NCBI GenBank assembly: GCA_016719405.1
Contig: JADJZE010000021.1
Location: forward strand, 682,001-746,000
DNA length: 64,000 bases
Direction: 5' to 3'
DNA from: Candidatus Aalborgicola lynettensis
Lineage (GTDB): Bacteria; Pseudomonadota; Gammaproteobacteria; Burkholderiales; Burkholderiaceae_C
In this document: one piece after another, positions 57,389 to 64,000 of the stretch
Layout of the letters: each line of letters opens with the position of its first letter
Position numbering within the stretch: position 1 is the stretch's first letter
The notes under the pieces: model-generated
What the model was told of the DNA's origin: nothing
What the model saw: only the letters and a program-made list of their open reading frames with translations
Database searches by the model: none
Position numbers and translations under genes: made by a program

Positions 57389-58803
57389 CTGGATGCCAGC
57401 CACACCAGCAGCAGCACCGGCAGGCCCAAGGCGGCTGTGGTGGTGAAGAAGCTGGCGTAGCCAAAGTGGTCCACGTACAGCCCCGAGTAGCCGGCCAGAA
57501 ACTTGGGTAACAACAGCATCATGGAGCTGAACAGCGCGTACTGCGTAGCCGAGTAGTTGACGTTGGTCAGCGACGACAGGTAGGCAATAAACCCGGCCGA
57601 TGCAATGCCGCTGGCCAGGTTGTCGGCCGACACCACAAAGATGAGGGCGTTCAGGTCGTGCCCCAGACCGGCCAGCCAGGCAAACAGCAAATTGGTGGCG
57701 GCGCTCAGCACGGCGCCCAGTAGCAGCACCCGCATCACGCCCCAGCGCATGGCCATGGCACCGCCCACAAAGGCACCCACCAGCGTCATCACCACGCCGT
57801 AAATCTTGGTCACGGCGGCCACCTCGTCTTTGCTGAAACCCATGTCCACATAAAACGGGTTGGCCATGATGCCCATCACCACGTCGCTGATGCGGTAGGT
57901 GGCAATCAGCGCCAAAATCAGCGCGGCCTGCCAGCGGTAGCGGCGCACGAAGTCGGCAAACGGCTCCACCAGCGCGCTGCGCAACCAGTCCGCGGCGTTT
58001 TTGGCCGGGGCAATAGCGCGCTGCGCGGGTTCGGCCGAGAACAGCACGGTTAGTACACCGGGCAACATGCTGGCGGCCATCACCAGGTAGGCGGTTTGCC
58101 AGGCGCCGCGCTGGTAACCCGCCACGCCGGTCGCCAGGGCTGCAGCGGCGGCACCAGCTGCACTGGCGGCGCTGGCAACGTTCACCGCCGCAGAAACCGC
58201 AGTGGCCGCAGCAGTCACCGCCTCCACCGGCACAGAGGCCCGTGCTGCAATCCACAAAGCCCCGGCCCCCGACCAGATCATGGCCAGGCGGTAGCCGGTT
58301 TGGTAAGTGGCGGCCAGCGCGGCCTGTTTCTCGCTGGCGGCCGATTCAATGCGAAAGGCGTCCAGCGCAATGTCTTGCGTGGCCGAGCCAAAAGCTACGG
58401 CGAGTGCACCCCACACAATGGGGGTAAGGGCCTGCTGCGGGTCGGCAAAAGCCATGTTCACCAGCGCCGCCATGATCAGGCACTGCGCCAGCAGCAGCCA
58501 ACTGCGCCGCCGGCCGAACGTGCGGGTGAGCAGCGGAATGGGCATGCGGTCGACCAGCGGCGCCCACACCCACTTGAAGGCATAGGTCAGGCCCACCCAG
58601 CTTAAAAAACCGATGGTGGTGCGGTCAACCCCCGCCTCGCGCAGCCAAAAGCTCAGGGTGCCAAACACCAGCAGCAAAGGGAGCCCAGCCGAAAAACCCA
58701 GCGACAGCATGCGCAGCGAGGCGGGCTCCAGGTACACCCGCAGGGTCTGCGCCCAGGTGGGTTTGTCAACCAAAGGGGCGGCGCTGGGCGTTGGGTTCTG
58801 CAT
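57361..58803 (-). CDS. ampG: Muropeptide permease AmpG
   Basis: 480 aa from the ATG at 58803. MFS transporter with AmpG features: LRMLSLGFSAGLPLLLVFGTLSFWLREAGV, LLAQCLIMAALV, GSATQDIALDAFRIE. Imports anhydro-muropeptides for wall recycling. An Ala/Val/Ser-rich run of about 38 residues (58105-58230, e.g. TAAATAVSAAVNVASAASAA) is inserted in the loop before AWQTAYLVMAASM. Its C-terminus and stop come from a palindromic repeat. Confidence 0.93.
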   Translation of the reverse strand: MQNPTPSAAPLVDKPTWAQTLRVYLEPASLRMLSLGFSAGLPLLLVFGTLSFWLREAGVDRTTIGFLSWVGLTYAFKWVWAPLVDRMPIPLLTRTFGRRRSWLLLAQCLIMAALVNMAFADPQQALTPIVWGALAVAFGSATQDIALDAFRIESAASEKQAALAATYQTGYRLAMIWSGAGALWIAARASVPVEAVTAAATAVSAAVNVASAASAAGAAAAALATGVAGYQRGAWQTAYLVMAASMLPGVLTVLFSAEPAQRAIAPAKNAADWLRSALVEPFADFVRRYRWQAALILALIATYRISDVVMGIMANPFYVDMGFSKDEVAAVTKIYGVVMTLVGAFVGGAMAMRWGVMRVLLLGAVLSAATNLLFAWLAGLGHDLNALIFVVSADNLASGIASAGFIAYLSSLTNVNYSATQYALFSSMMLLLPKFLAGYSGLYVDHFGYASFFTTTAALGLPVLLLVWLASRLKTPSSAQ

Positions 58804-58837
58804 CAAGGAATAATACCGTTATGCACCTGCCGTCTTT

Positions 58838-59788
58838 TTGTCTTCCAAAGCGTCTTTTCACCGCGCAACGGCCAGGAGCTGGGGCGGCAGAGCGTTCTGC
58901 GCAGGTAAAAGGAGGAGGCCGCAGGCCGGGGACACGGAGCAGAACGCTTGGCCGCCCCGGCTCCGAGTTGTTCAGCGCCGCGCCGTGCCGTGGGTGTTGG
59001 CGGGTGTGTTGGCGTGGGCTGGGGTGGCAACGGCCCAGACCCGTGAAGGGGTGGAGGTGGGGGGCAACTCGGCCTTCACCAATCTGGTGTCCGCTGACAC
59101 GGTGGAGCGCTTCGCCGCCCAGCAATACGCCCAGATGCTGCAACAGGCCGCCGCCAAGAATGCCCTGGCACCCAACGACAACGCCCAGGTGAAGCGCCTG
59201 CGCGCTATTGCGGCACGCATCATCCCGTTTGCGGCAGAGTGGAACCCGCGCGCCAAGAGCTGGAAATGGGAGATCAACCTGATTGGCTCCAAACAGATCA
59301 ACGCCTTTTGTATGCCCGGCGGCAAGATTGCGTTTTACAGCGGTATTTTGCAAACCTTGAAGCTCACCGACGACGAAGTGGCCATGGTCATGGGCCACGA
59401 AATCGCCCACGCCCTGCGCGAGCACGCTCGCGAACGCATGGGCAAAAATGCGGCCACTGGCATTGGTGCGAGCCTGATTAGCCAAGTATTCGGGCTTGGG
59501 CAACTGGGGCAAACCGTGACCAACTACGGCGCACAGTTGCTCACGCTGCAGTTCAGCCGCGAGGACGAGTCCGAGTCCGACCTGGTGGGCATGGAAATCG
59601 CCGCCCGCGCCGGTTTCGACCCCCGTGCCGGGGTCACGCTGTGGCAGAAAATGGGCGCCAACAATGGCTCCGGCCCACCGCAGTGGTTGTCCACCCACCC
59701 CTCGGGCACCTCGCGTATTGCCGAGATTGAGGCCAACCTGCCCAGGGTCATGCCGCTGTACGAGCGCGCACGGGGTAAGGCGCGGTGA
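58838..59788 (+). CDS. M48-family exported metallopeptidase
   Basis: Catalytic core intact: MVMGHEIAHALREHARERM gives the HExxH zinc site, SREDESESDLVGMEIAARAGFDP the third ligand. The N-terminus is unclear: this frame opens at a TTG (58838) and reads through a large palindrome before the hydrophobic RRAVPWVLAGVLAWAGVATAQ leader; the GTG at 58985 is another possible start. An ATG at 58821 (MHLPSFCLPKRLFTAQR) is in a different frame. Likely a periplasmic or outer-membrane quality-control protease such as BepA/LoiP. Confidence 0.85.
   Translation: MSSKASFHRATARSWGGRAFCAGKRRRPQAGDTEQNAWPPRLRVVQRRAVPWVLAGVLAWAGVATAQTREGVEVGGNSAFTNLVSADTVERFAAQQYAQMLQQAAAKNALAPNDNAQVKRLRAIAARIIPFAAEWNPRAKSWKWEINLIGSKQINAFCMPGGKIAFYSGILQTLKLTDDEVAMVMGHEIAHALREHARERMGKNAATGIGASLISQVFGLGQLGQTVTNYGAQLLTLQFSREDESESDLVGMEIAARAGFDPRAGVTLWQKMGANNGSGPPQWLSTHPSGTSRIAEIEANLPRVMPLYERARGKAR
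58875..58964. repeat. Large inverted repeat at the 5' end of the M48 protease gene
   Basis: GGAGC, GGGGCGGC and AGCGTTCTGC on the left pair with GCAGAACGCT, GCCGCCCC and GCTCC on the right, broken only by three short mismatches, around a loop rich in ggaggaggccgcaggccggg. It looks like a mobile palindromic element different from the family described above. Confidence 0.85.
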
Positions 59789-59848
59789 GTGGGGGCAGGG
59801 CCGCTGGTCCGCACCCCGGTGCTGGCACTGTGGGGGCTGAGAATATAC

Positions 59849-59905
59849 GCGTCAAATTGGCTATTTCCGCACGCCAGTCGGGCGGAGGTAGCTATTGTTT
59901 TTATA
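59849..59905 (-). repeat. Interspersed palindromic repeat, copy 9 (reverse)
   Basis: On the minus strand: taaaaacaatagctacctcc, ggcgtgcggaaatagcc, aatttgac. It lies 33 bp before the 627-aa gene. Confidence 0.8.
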
Positions 59906-59937
59906 CTAATCTCAAACATTCAACCTAGGAAAAATCC

Positions 59938-61821
59938 ATGCAAGTCGTGCTTCCCACTTGGCGTTTCTTTCGTGCTGGCGGCTTTGACCAGGTGCGCCTG
60001 GACACGGCGGCAGAGTTGCTGTCCATCGCCAAACTGGACCAAAAGCTGTGGGTGGCTTTGTCCTGCCCGGTCAAGGGCATCGAATTTGACGCCCGCACCC
60101 TGGCCCTGATCGACAGCGATGCCGATGGCCAGGTGCGCGCCCCCGAGCTGATTGCCGCCGTGCGCTGGGTGGACGAGCGGCTCAAGAACAAGGACGTGCT
60201 GACGCAAAAAATGCCGGGTGTGCCGCTGCTGGCGATTCGTGAAGACGACGAGACCGGCCAGCGCATTTGCGCTGCTGCACGCGAGGTGTTGGCCGAGACC
60301 GGCGCCAGTGATGGCATGGTGACAGTGGAGGCCGCCAGCGCCGCCCAGGCGCGCTACGCCGAGAAAGCGCTGGCCGCCTGGGAGGCCCAAGGCGTGCAGG
60401 CCCGCCCCCTGGGCGACGCCACCGAGGCCGCGTATGCCGCATTGATGGCGGTGGCCGACAAGGTGGACGACTGGTTTGTGCGCTGCAACCTGGCGGCTTT
60501 TGATGGCCGTGCGGGTGACGCCCTCAATGCCAGTGCCGAAGCCTTTACGGCGCTGGGCGCGGCCAGCCTCAAAAGCACGACCGAGGGCATCGCCGCATTG
60601 CCCTTGGCGCATGTGCAGGCCCAAGCCAGCCTGCCACTGATGGCCGGCACCAACCCCGCCTGGGCCGAGGCGATGGTGACCCTGCGTACCCGTGTGGTGC
60701 TGCCGTTCCTGGGCGCACGCGACGCCCTGACGGCACAGGAGTGGCAAAGCCTGAAAGACCAGTTGGCGCCTTTTGCCACCTGGCAGGCTGGCAAGCCCGA
60801 CCCGGCAACCCAGGGCGAGGGCGTGCGCGAGCTGGAGCAGCTGGCGCGTTACGTGCGCGATTTGCTGGTACTGGCCAATAACTTTGTCGCTTTCCGCGAC
60901 TTCTACACCCGCAGGGGTTTGGCCACCTTCCAGGTTGGCACGCTGTACCTGGATGGCCGATCCTGCGAGTTGTGCGTGGCCGTCAACGACGCCGCCAAAC
61001 ATGGCGTGCTGGCGAATTTGGCCCGCATCTGCCTGGTGTATGTGGACTGCGTGCGTGGGGCCGAAAAAATGAGCGTGGCGGCGGCCTTTACCGCAGGCGA
61101 CTCCGACCAACTCATGGTGGGGCGCAACGGTGTGTTCTACGACCGCCAGGGCCGCGACTGGAACGCCACCATCACCAAAATTGTGGAGCACCCCATCAGC
61201 CTGCGCCAGGCCTTCTGGTCACCCTACAAGCGCCTGGCCCGTATGGTGAGCGACCTGGCGCAAAAAGCCGCCTCCAGCAAGTCCAAAGAGGCCGACGACC
61301 GCATGGCGCTGGCCGCCACGCAAGGCGCCAAAGCCGCCACCCCCGCTGCGGCGCCCACACCACCGCAGGCGGCACCGGCGCCCGCAACGGCGTTTGACGT
61401 GGGCAAGTTTGCCGGCATTTTTGCCGCCATTGGTTTGGCACTGGGGGCCTTGGGTACGGCGCTGGCGTCGGTGATGGTGGGGCTGTTTGCGCTCAGTTGG
61501 TGGCAGTTTCCGCTGGTGTTGGCCGGGTTGATGCTGCTGATTTCCGGTCCTGCCGTTGTCATGGCCTGGTTCAAACTGCGCAGCCGCAACCTGGGCCCGA
61601 TTCTGGACGCCAACGGCTGGGCCATCAACGCCCGTGCGCGCATCAACATTCCGTTTGGCACCTCACTCACCCAGGTGGCCCAGTTGCCAGAGGGGGCAGA
61701 GCGGTCGCTTGCCGATCCCTACGCCGAGGAACAAACCCCGTGGGGCATCTATGGGGTGGTGCTGGCGGTGGTGGTGCTGGCCCTGGTGGTCTGGCAGCAG
61801 GGCTGGCTGCCAAAAATATAA
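59938..61821 (+). CDS. Unrecognised 627-aa protein with C-terminal membrane segments
   Basis: I cannot name a family. A long soluble Ala-rich part includes an EF-hand-like loop (LALIDSDADGQVRAPEL, about residues 56-72) and FYTRRGLATFQVGTLYLDGRSCELCVAV. Then an Ala/Pro linker (about 455-480), two hydrophobic segments (IFAAIGLALGALGTALASVMVGLF, then WWQFPLVLAGLMLLISGPAVVM) and a third at the extreme C-terminus. The bulk probably faces the cytoplasm because no signal peptide is present. Same-orientation repeat copies 9 and 10 flank it. Confidence 0.7.
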   Translation: MQVVLPTWRFFRAGGFDQVRLDTAAELLSIAKLDQKLWVALSCPVKGIEFDARTLALIDSDADGQVRAPELIAAVRWVDERLKNKDVLTQKMPGVPLLAIREDDETGQRICAAAREVLAETGASDGMVTVEAASAAQARYAEKALAAWEAQGVQARPLGDATEAAYAALMAVADKVDDWFVRCNLAAFDGRAGDALNASAEAFTALGAASLKSTTEGIAALPLAHVQAQASLPLMAGTNPAWAEAMVTLRTRVVLPFLGARDALTAQEWQSLKDQLAPFATWQAGKPDPATQGEGVRELEQLARYVRDLLVLANNFVAFRDFYTRRGLATFQVGTLYLDGRSCELCVAVNDAAKHGVLANLARICLVYVDCVRGAEKMSVAAAFTAGDSDQLMVGRNGVFYDRQGRDWNATITKIVEHPISLRQAFWSPYKRLARMVSDLAQKAASSKSKEADDRMALAATQGAKAATPAAAPTPPQAAPAPATAFDVGKFAGIFAAIGLALGALGTALASVMVGLFALSWWQFPLVLAGLMLLISGPAVVMAWFKLRSRNLGPILDANGWAINARARINIPFGTSLTQVAQLPEGAERSLADPYAEEQTPWGIYGVVLAVVVLALVVWQQGWLPKI

Positions 61822-61879
61822 GCCAAATGGTGCTTTTGCGCACGTCCAGCGTGCGCAGGCAGCTATGTTTTATATAGCA
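61821..61879 (-). repeat. Interspersed palindromic repeat, copy 10 (reverse)
   Basis: gccaaatggtgc, ttgcgcacgtccagcgtgcg, caggcagctatgttttatatagc. Begins at the stop codon of the 627-aa gene. Confidence 0.78.
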
Positions 61880-61885
61880 TGCGCA

Positions 61886-62341
61886 CTACCCAGCCGCACC
61901 TTTGTCGTTCGTCAAAATCTCTACCCCGGTTACCTGCGAAAAGTCACGGTCATGCGTCACAAAAGCAGCTGCACCAATATCCAAGGCCGTGGCCAACTGA
62001 ATCGCGTCTGGAAGTTTTAACCGGTACTGGGCACGCAATTGCGCTGCCAGGGCCGCAATCGGCGTTGAAACCGGAATCACGCGGTACAGCGACAGGGTTT
62101 TCTCGTAACGCTTCGCCAACGCAGTCTGTCCGGCTCTGAATGGCCCCGTCAAAACTTCGGCCAACGTGATGGTCGACAGGGCGATCACCAAATCACTGCT
62201 TGCCGCGGCTTCAAACAGCCCCACAAATTGATCGGCAAATTGCGGGTGCGATTCAAGCACGTAAATGAAGGGTGCCGTATCAACCATCACCGTGGCACCC
62301 TGTGGCAGGCCTGCCCAGAGGCGCGGGACTTTGATCTTCAT
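61886..62341 (-). CDS. VapC-type PIN-domain ribonuclease toxin
   Basis: 151 aa. PIN acidic residues in VMVDTAPFIYVLE, STITLAEVLTGP, LKLPDAIQLATAL and VTHDRDF. Probable tRNA- or rRNA-cleaving toxin. Its ATG follows the antitoxin stop directly (TAA-ATG). About 20 residues precede the first acidic motif. Confidence 0.92.
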   Translation of the reverse strand: MKIKVPRLWAGLPQGATVMVDTAPFIYVLESHPQFADQFVGLFEAAASSDLVIALSTITLAEVLTGPFRAGQTALAKRYEKTLSLYRVIPVSTPIAALAAQLRAQYRLKLPDAIQLATALDIGAAAFVTHDRDFSQVTGVEILTNDKGAAG

Positions 62342-62611
62342 TTAGGCCTCACCCCACTCATCACGCAACGCGGACACCGTCTGGCCAACATGGGGCCCCC
62401 AAAGCCCGCGCCCGGTGCCGCGTAATGCCAATAACCCGGACGCCAAATCAGCCTCTGCACGTGATTTTTGAACATCTTCAAGGGGCACGATGGCGGCGTA
62501 TGGTTTTCCGTGCTTCGTAATGATGCAACGCGCACCCGCATGCGCATCGGCAACGATGCTTGGCAATTGAATACGCGCTTGTTCTATCCCATAGCTGGCG
62601 TTGGCAGGCAT
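62342..62611 (-). CDS. Phd/YefM-type antitoxin of the VapC toxin
   Basis: 89 aa from the ATG at 62611. GIEQARIQLPSIVADAHAGARCIITKHGKPYAAIVPLEDVQKSR is the Phd/YefM-like DNA-binding domain; the tail (SGLLALRGTGRGLWG) would bind the PIN toxin. A palindrome lies 16 bp upstream. Confidence 0.88.
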   Translation of the reverse strand: MPANASYGIEQARIQLPSIVADAHAGARCIITKHGKPYAAIVPLEDVQKSRAEADLASGLLALRGTGRGLWGPHVGQTVSALRDEWGEA

Positions 62612-62627
62612 GATGAACCCCGAAAAA

Positions 62628-62642
62628 TGTACAGAACGTACA
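62628..62642. promoter_or_regulatory. Probable operator TGTAC-5-GTACA
   Basis: Perfect palindrome next to a second gtatacggtgtat block, directly upstream of the antitoxin gene; likely autorepression site overlapping the promoter. Confidence 0.6.
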
Positions 62643-62678
62643 GTATACGGTGTATCGGGGGGGGGCTCGCCCATGCAT

Positions 62679-62786
62679 TCAAAGAGCCCAGCCGTACGCA
62701 ATGGTCACCGGCGCGTGGTCGGAAAACTTCTCGCCTTTGTAGATGGCCGTCGAATGGGCCGTGGCGACCAAGAGGTGGATCAGCAG
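62679..62786 (-). pseudogene. 3' remnant of an exonuclease III (xthA-type) gene
   Basis: The minus strand encodes HLLVATAHSTAIYKGEKFSD followed by HAPVTIAYGWAL and a stop. This is the terminal block of ExoIII-like nucleases (SDHAP with the catalytic His). An in-frame stop cuts it off upstream at 62787, so only about 36 codons remain. The remainder of the 62612-63022 gap shows nothing else I recognise. Confidence 0.75.
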
Positions 62787-63022
62787 TCAATCCACGTTTT
62801 TGGTTTCCATTGTTTCTGTGTTTCCCGAAGACTGGGTAGTCCGTTGGGACCAGAGGCCGCTATGGATGGCGGTATGGGTCAGCGTCGCATTCAGGCCAAA
62901 AGCGGGTCCTGAAGTTCCCGAAATGGTCGCTCCAGACCGGTCATTGGCGGCCTTAAGTCGGACGCCTATGGGGCAACATCCGACCCAAACCAGCCAATGA
63001 CTTTTGTCTCCAATAGGATCAG

Positions 63023-63451
63023 TCATGGCATATATCGCGCCTGTTCCGTTGCTTTGCCAGGCAGTGTGATGGTCACAAGGGCCTTTATGGTCGGGTTGGA
63101 TGCATATTTAGCCGTGCCTGTCATGCGATTTTCACCATCGGGTGAGAGCGTGACTACGGTTTTGTCATTGCCGCTCAAAAGCAAGACTGTACCCGTGGCA
63201 CCCGTGGTGGAAACTGCCTGCCCATCGAGGTTGGTTACATAAACTACAACCGGGTTGTCCATCGCGGCTTTTGCTTCTTTCTCAATCATTAGTTCAAAGC
63301 CGTATACGCCAGCAATAGCCAATTGACCTCCGTGCTTTCCTTTTACCGAATCAAAATGGGATGCGTCGCCGTGCGCCTGCGCTGAAGTTGCCCCGATTGC
63401 AAAAGTAAGAGTAGAGATCAAGATGGCAGTGATTCGTTTGGCAATTCCCAT
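63023..63451 (-). CDS. Exported protein, possibly envelope metal or redox related
   Basis: 142 aa. Signal peptide (MGIAKRITAILISTLTFAIGATSAQA), then HGDASHFDSVKGKHGGQLAIAGVYGFELMIEKE and a beta-rich body (VVVYVTNLDGQAVSTTGATGTVLLL). The His-rich mature start and Ig-like body recall small periplasmic proteins seen beside metal-efflux systems, but no such system is visible, so the role is open. Confidence 0.65.
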   Translation of the reverse strand: MGIAKRITAILISTLTFAIGATSAQAHGDASHFDSVKGKHGGQLAIAGVYGFELMIEKEAKAAMDNPVVVYVTNLDGQAVSTTGATGTVLLLSGNDKTVVTLSPDGENRMTGTAKYASNPTIKALVTITLPGKATEQARYMP

Positions 63452-63571
63452 TGCGTTGTCCTTTTATGAAATGAACGTTGGCTTGTGACATCGCTCGAAA
63501 TACTACGAAAAGTTTTTCTTGACTCTGAAGTTACTTCAGGCAGTGTAATTCTAATTTACGGAGTCCCGACT

Positions 63572-64000
63572 ATGAAATCTCTACACATTGCCTCCAACCC
63601 CGCATTGGAATTCATTAACTCCAGCCCGATTCTGGATATCCACCACCCCGACATTCAGCGCCTGGTACAGATCCGCGGCTGGCGCGAGCTGAGTCCGTAT
63701 GCGCGCATTGGCGCGATATACGATTTTGTGCGCGATGAACTAGCCTTTGGCTACAACGCTAGTGACGACCTGCCTGCCTCGCGCGTGCTGGCCGACGGCA
63801 TAGGCCAATGCAACACCAAAGGCACGCTGTTCATGGCCTTGTTACGGGCAGTGGGCATCCCTTGCCGCATACATGGTTTCACCATCGACAAGGCCCTGCA
63901 GCGCGGCGCCATTACCGGTGTGGCCTACCAACTCGCTCCTCCGTCTATCCTACACAGCTGGGTCGAAGTGCTGTTTGAGGATCGCTGGGTGCGGCTGGAG
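63572..64000 (+). CDS. Transglutaminase-like family protein, N-terminal part
   Basis: Starts MKSLHIASNPALEFINSSPI at 63572 and is cut by the window end (143 codons visible). The catalytic triad region is recognisable: Cys in GIGQCNTKGTLFMALLRAVGIPCR, His in ILHSWVEVLFEDRWVRLE. Such domains are usually cysteine proteases or amidases. Divergent from the exported protein at 63451 across a 120-bp promoter gap. Confidence 0.85.
   Translation, partial: MKSLHIASNPALEFINSSPILDIHHPDIQRLVQIRGWRELSPYARIGAIYDFVRDELAFGYNASDDLPASRVLADGIGQCNTKGTLFMALLRAVGIPCRIHGFTIDKALQRGAITGVAYQLAPPSILHSWVEVLFEDRWVRLE

Noticed and set aside
62743..63000. 85-codon plus-strand frame in the gap between the PIN TA pair and the exported protein
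   Set aside because: No ribosome site, no recognisable motif, overlaps the antisense xthA remnant.

Overview
The window reads as chromosomal DNA of a GC-rich betaproteobacterium. Gene content and style (glnK-amtB beside comM, a periplasmic MsrB/MsrA pair, PEP-CTERM proteins, dense ATGA-overlapping operons, and a small palindromic repeat around the tagctgcttgcgcac core) suggest Burkholderiales, family Comamonadaceae, perhaps near Rhodoferax or Polaromonas. The assignment is from recognition only. I saw no rRNA, tRNA or CRISPR array.

Layout. 0-3 kb: the tail of an AbiEii-type nucleotidyltransferase, a large Ig-like lipoprotein and a small exported protein. 3-13.7 kb: core genes, namely comM (frameshifted near its 3' end), glnK-amtB, ilvD, an SMP-30 lactonase and a MacA/permease/ATPase export operon. 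13.7-16.1 kb: a toxin-antitoxin (TA) pair between the ATPase gene and a decayed partial copy of it, then two PEP-CTERM genes. 16.2-20.2 kb: glcE-glcF, with repeat-derived insertions, and pilU. 20.3-29.8 kb: accessory zone with three TA modules, a deletion-fusion scar, an AAA/DUF4143 ATPase, an AT-rich island of three unrecognised genes, and a WYL regulator with a 17-bp perfect palindrome upstream. 30-48.7 kb: core and signalling genes, namely a solute-binding protein with a hybrid kinase, glutathione peroxidase, lplT, alr, an HD-GYP-like/GGDEF pair, radA, a chemoreceptor, ilvE, waaF, potF and msrB-msrA. 48.9-51 kb: a two-component system whose kinase is frameshifted. 51.2-57.3 kb: a ParD-like/RelE TA pair and a five-gene lipid operon resembling E. 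coli ynbABCD, enclosed by two near-identical direct repeats. 57.4-64 kb: ampG, an M48 protease, a 627-aa unknown membrane protein, a PIN/Phd TA pair, an xthA remnant, an exported protein and the start of a transglutaminase-like gene.

Themes. (1) A 55-60 bp palindromic repeat family occurs at least ten times, often touching gene ends and in several places coding. (2) Six type II TA modules, most with visible palindromic or repeated sites at the antitoxin promoter. (3) Low-complexity or repeat-derived insertions inside otherwise ordinary enzymes (GlcE, GlcF, AmpG, SMP-30). (4) The repeat-bounded ynb-like operon, which carries an extra 168-aa membrane protein, and the AT-rich three-gene island are the best candidates for undescribed biology.
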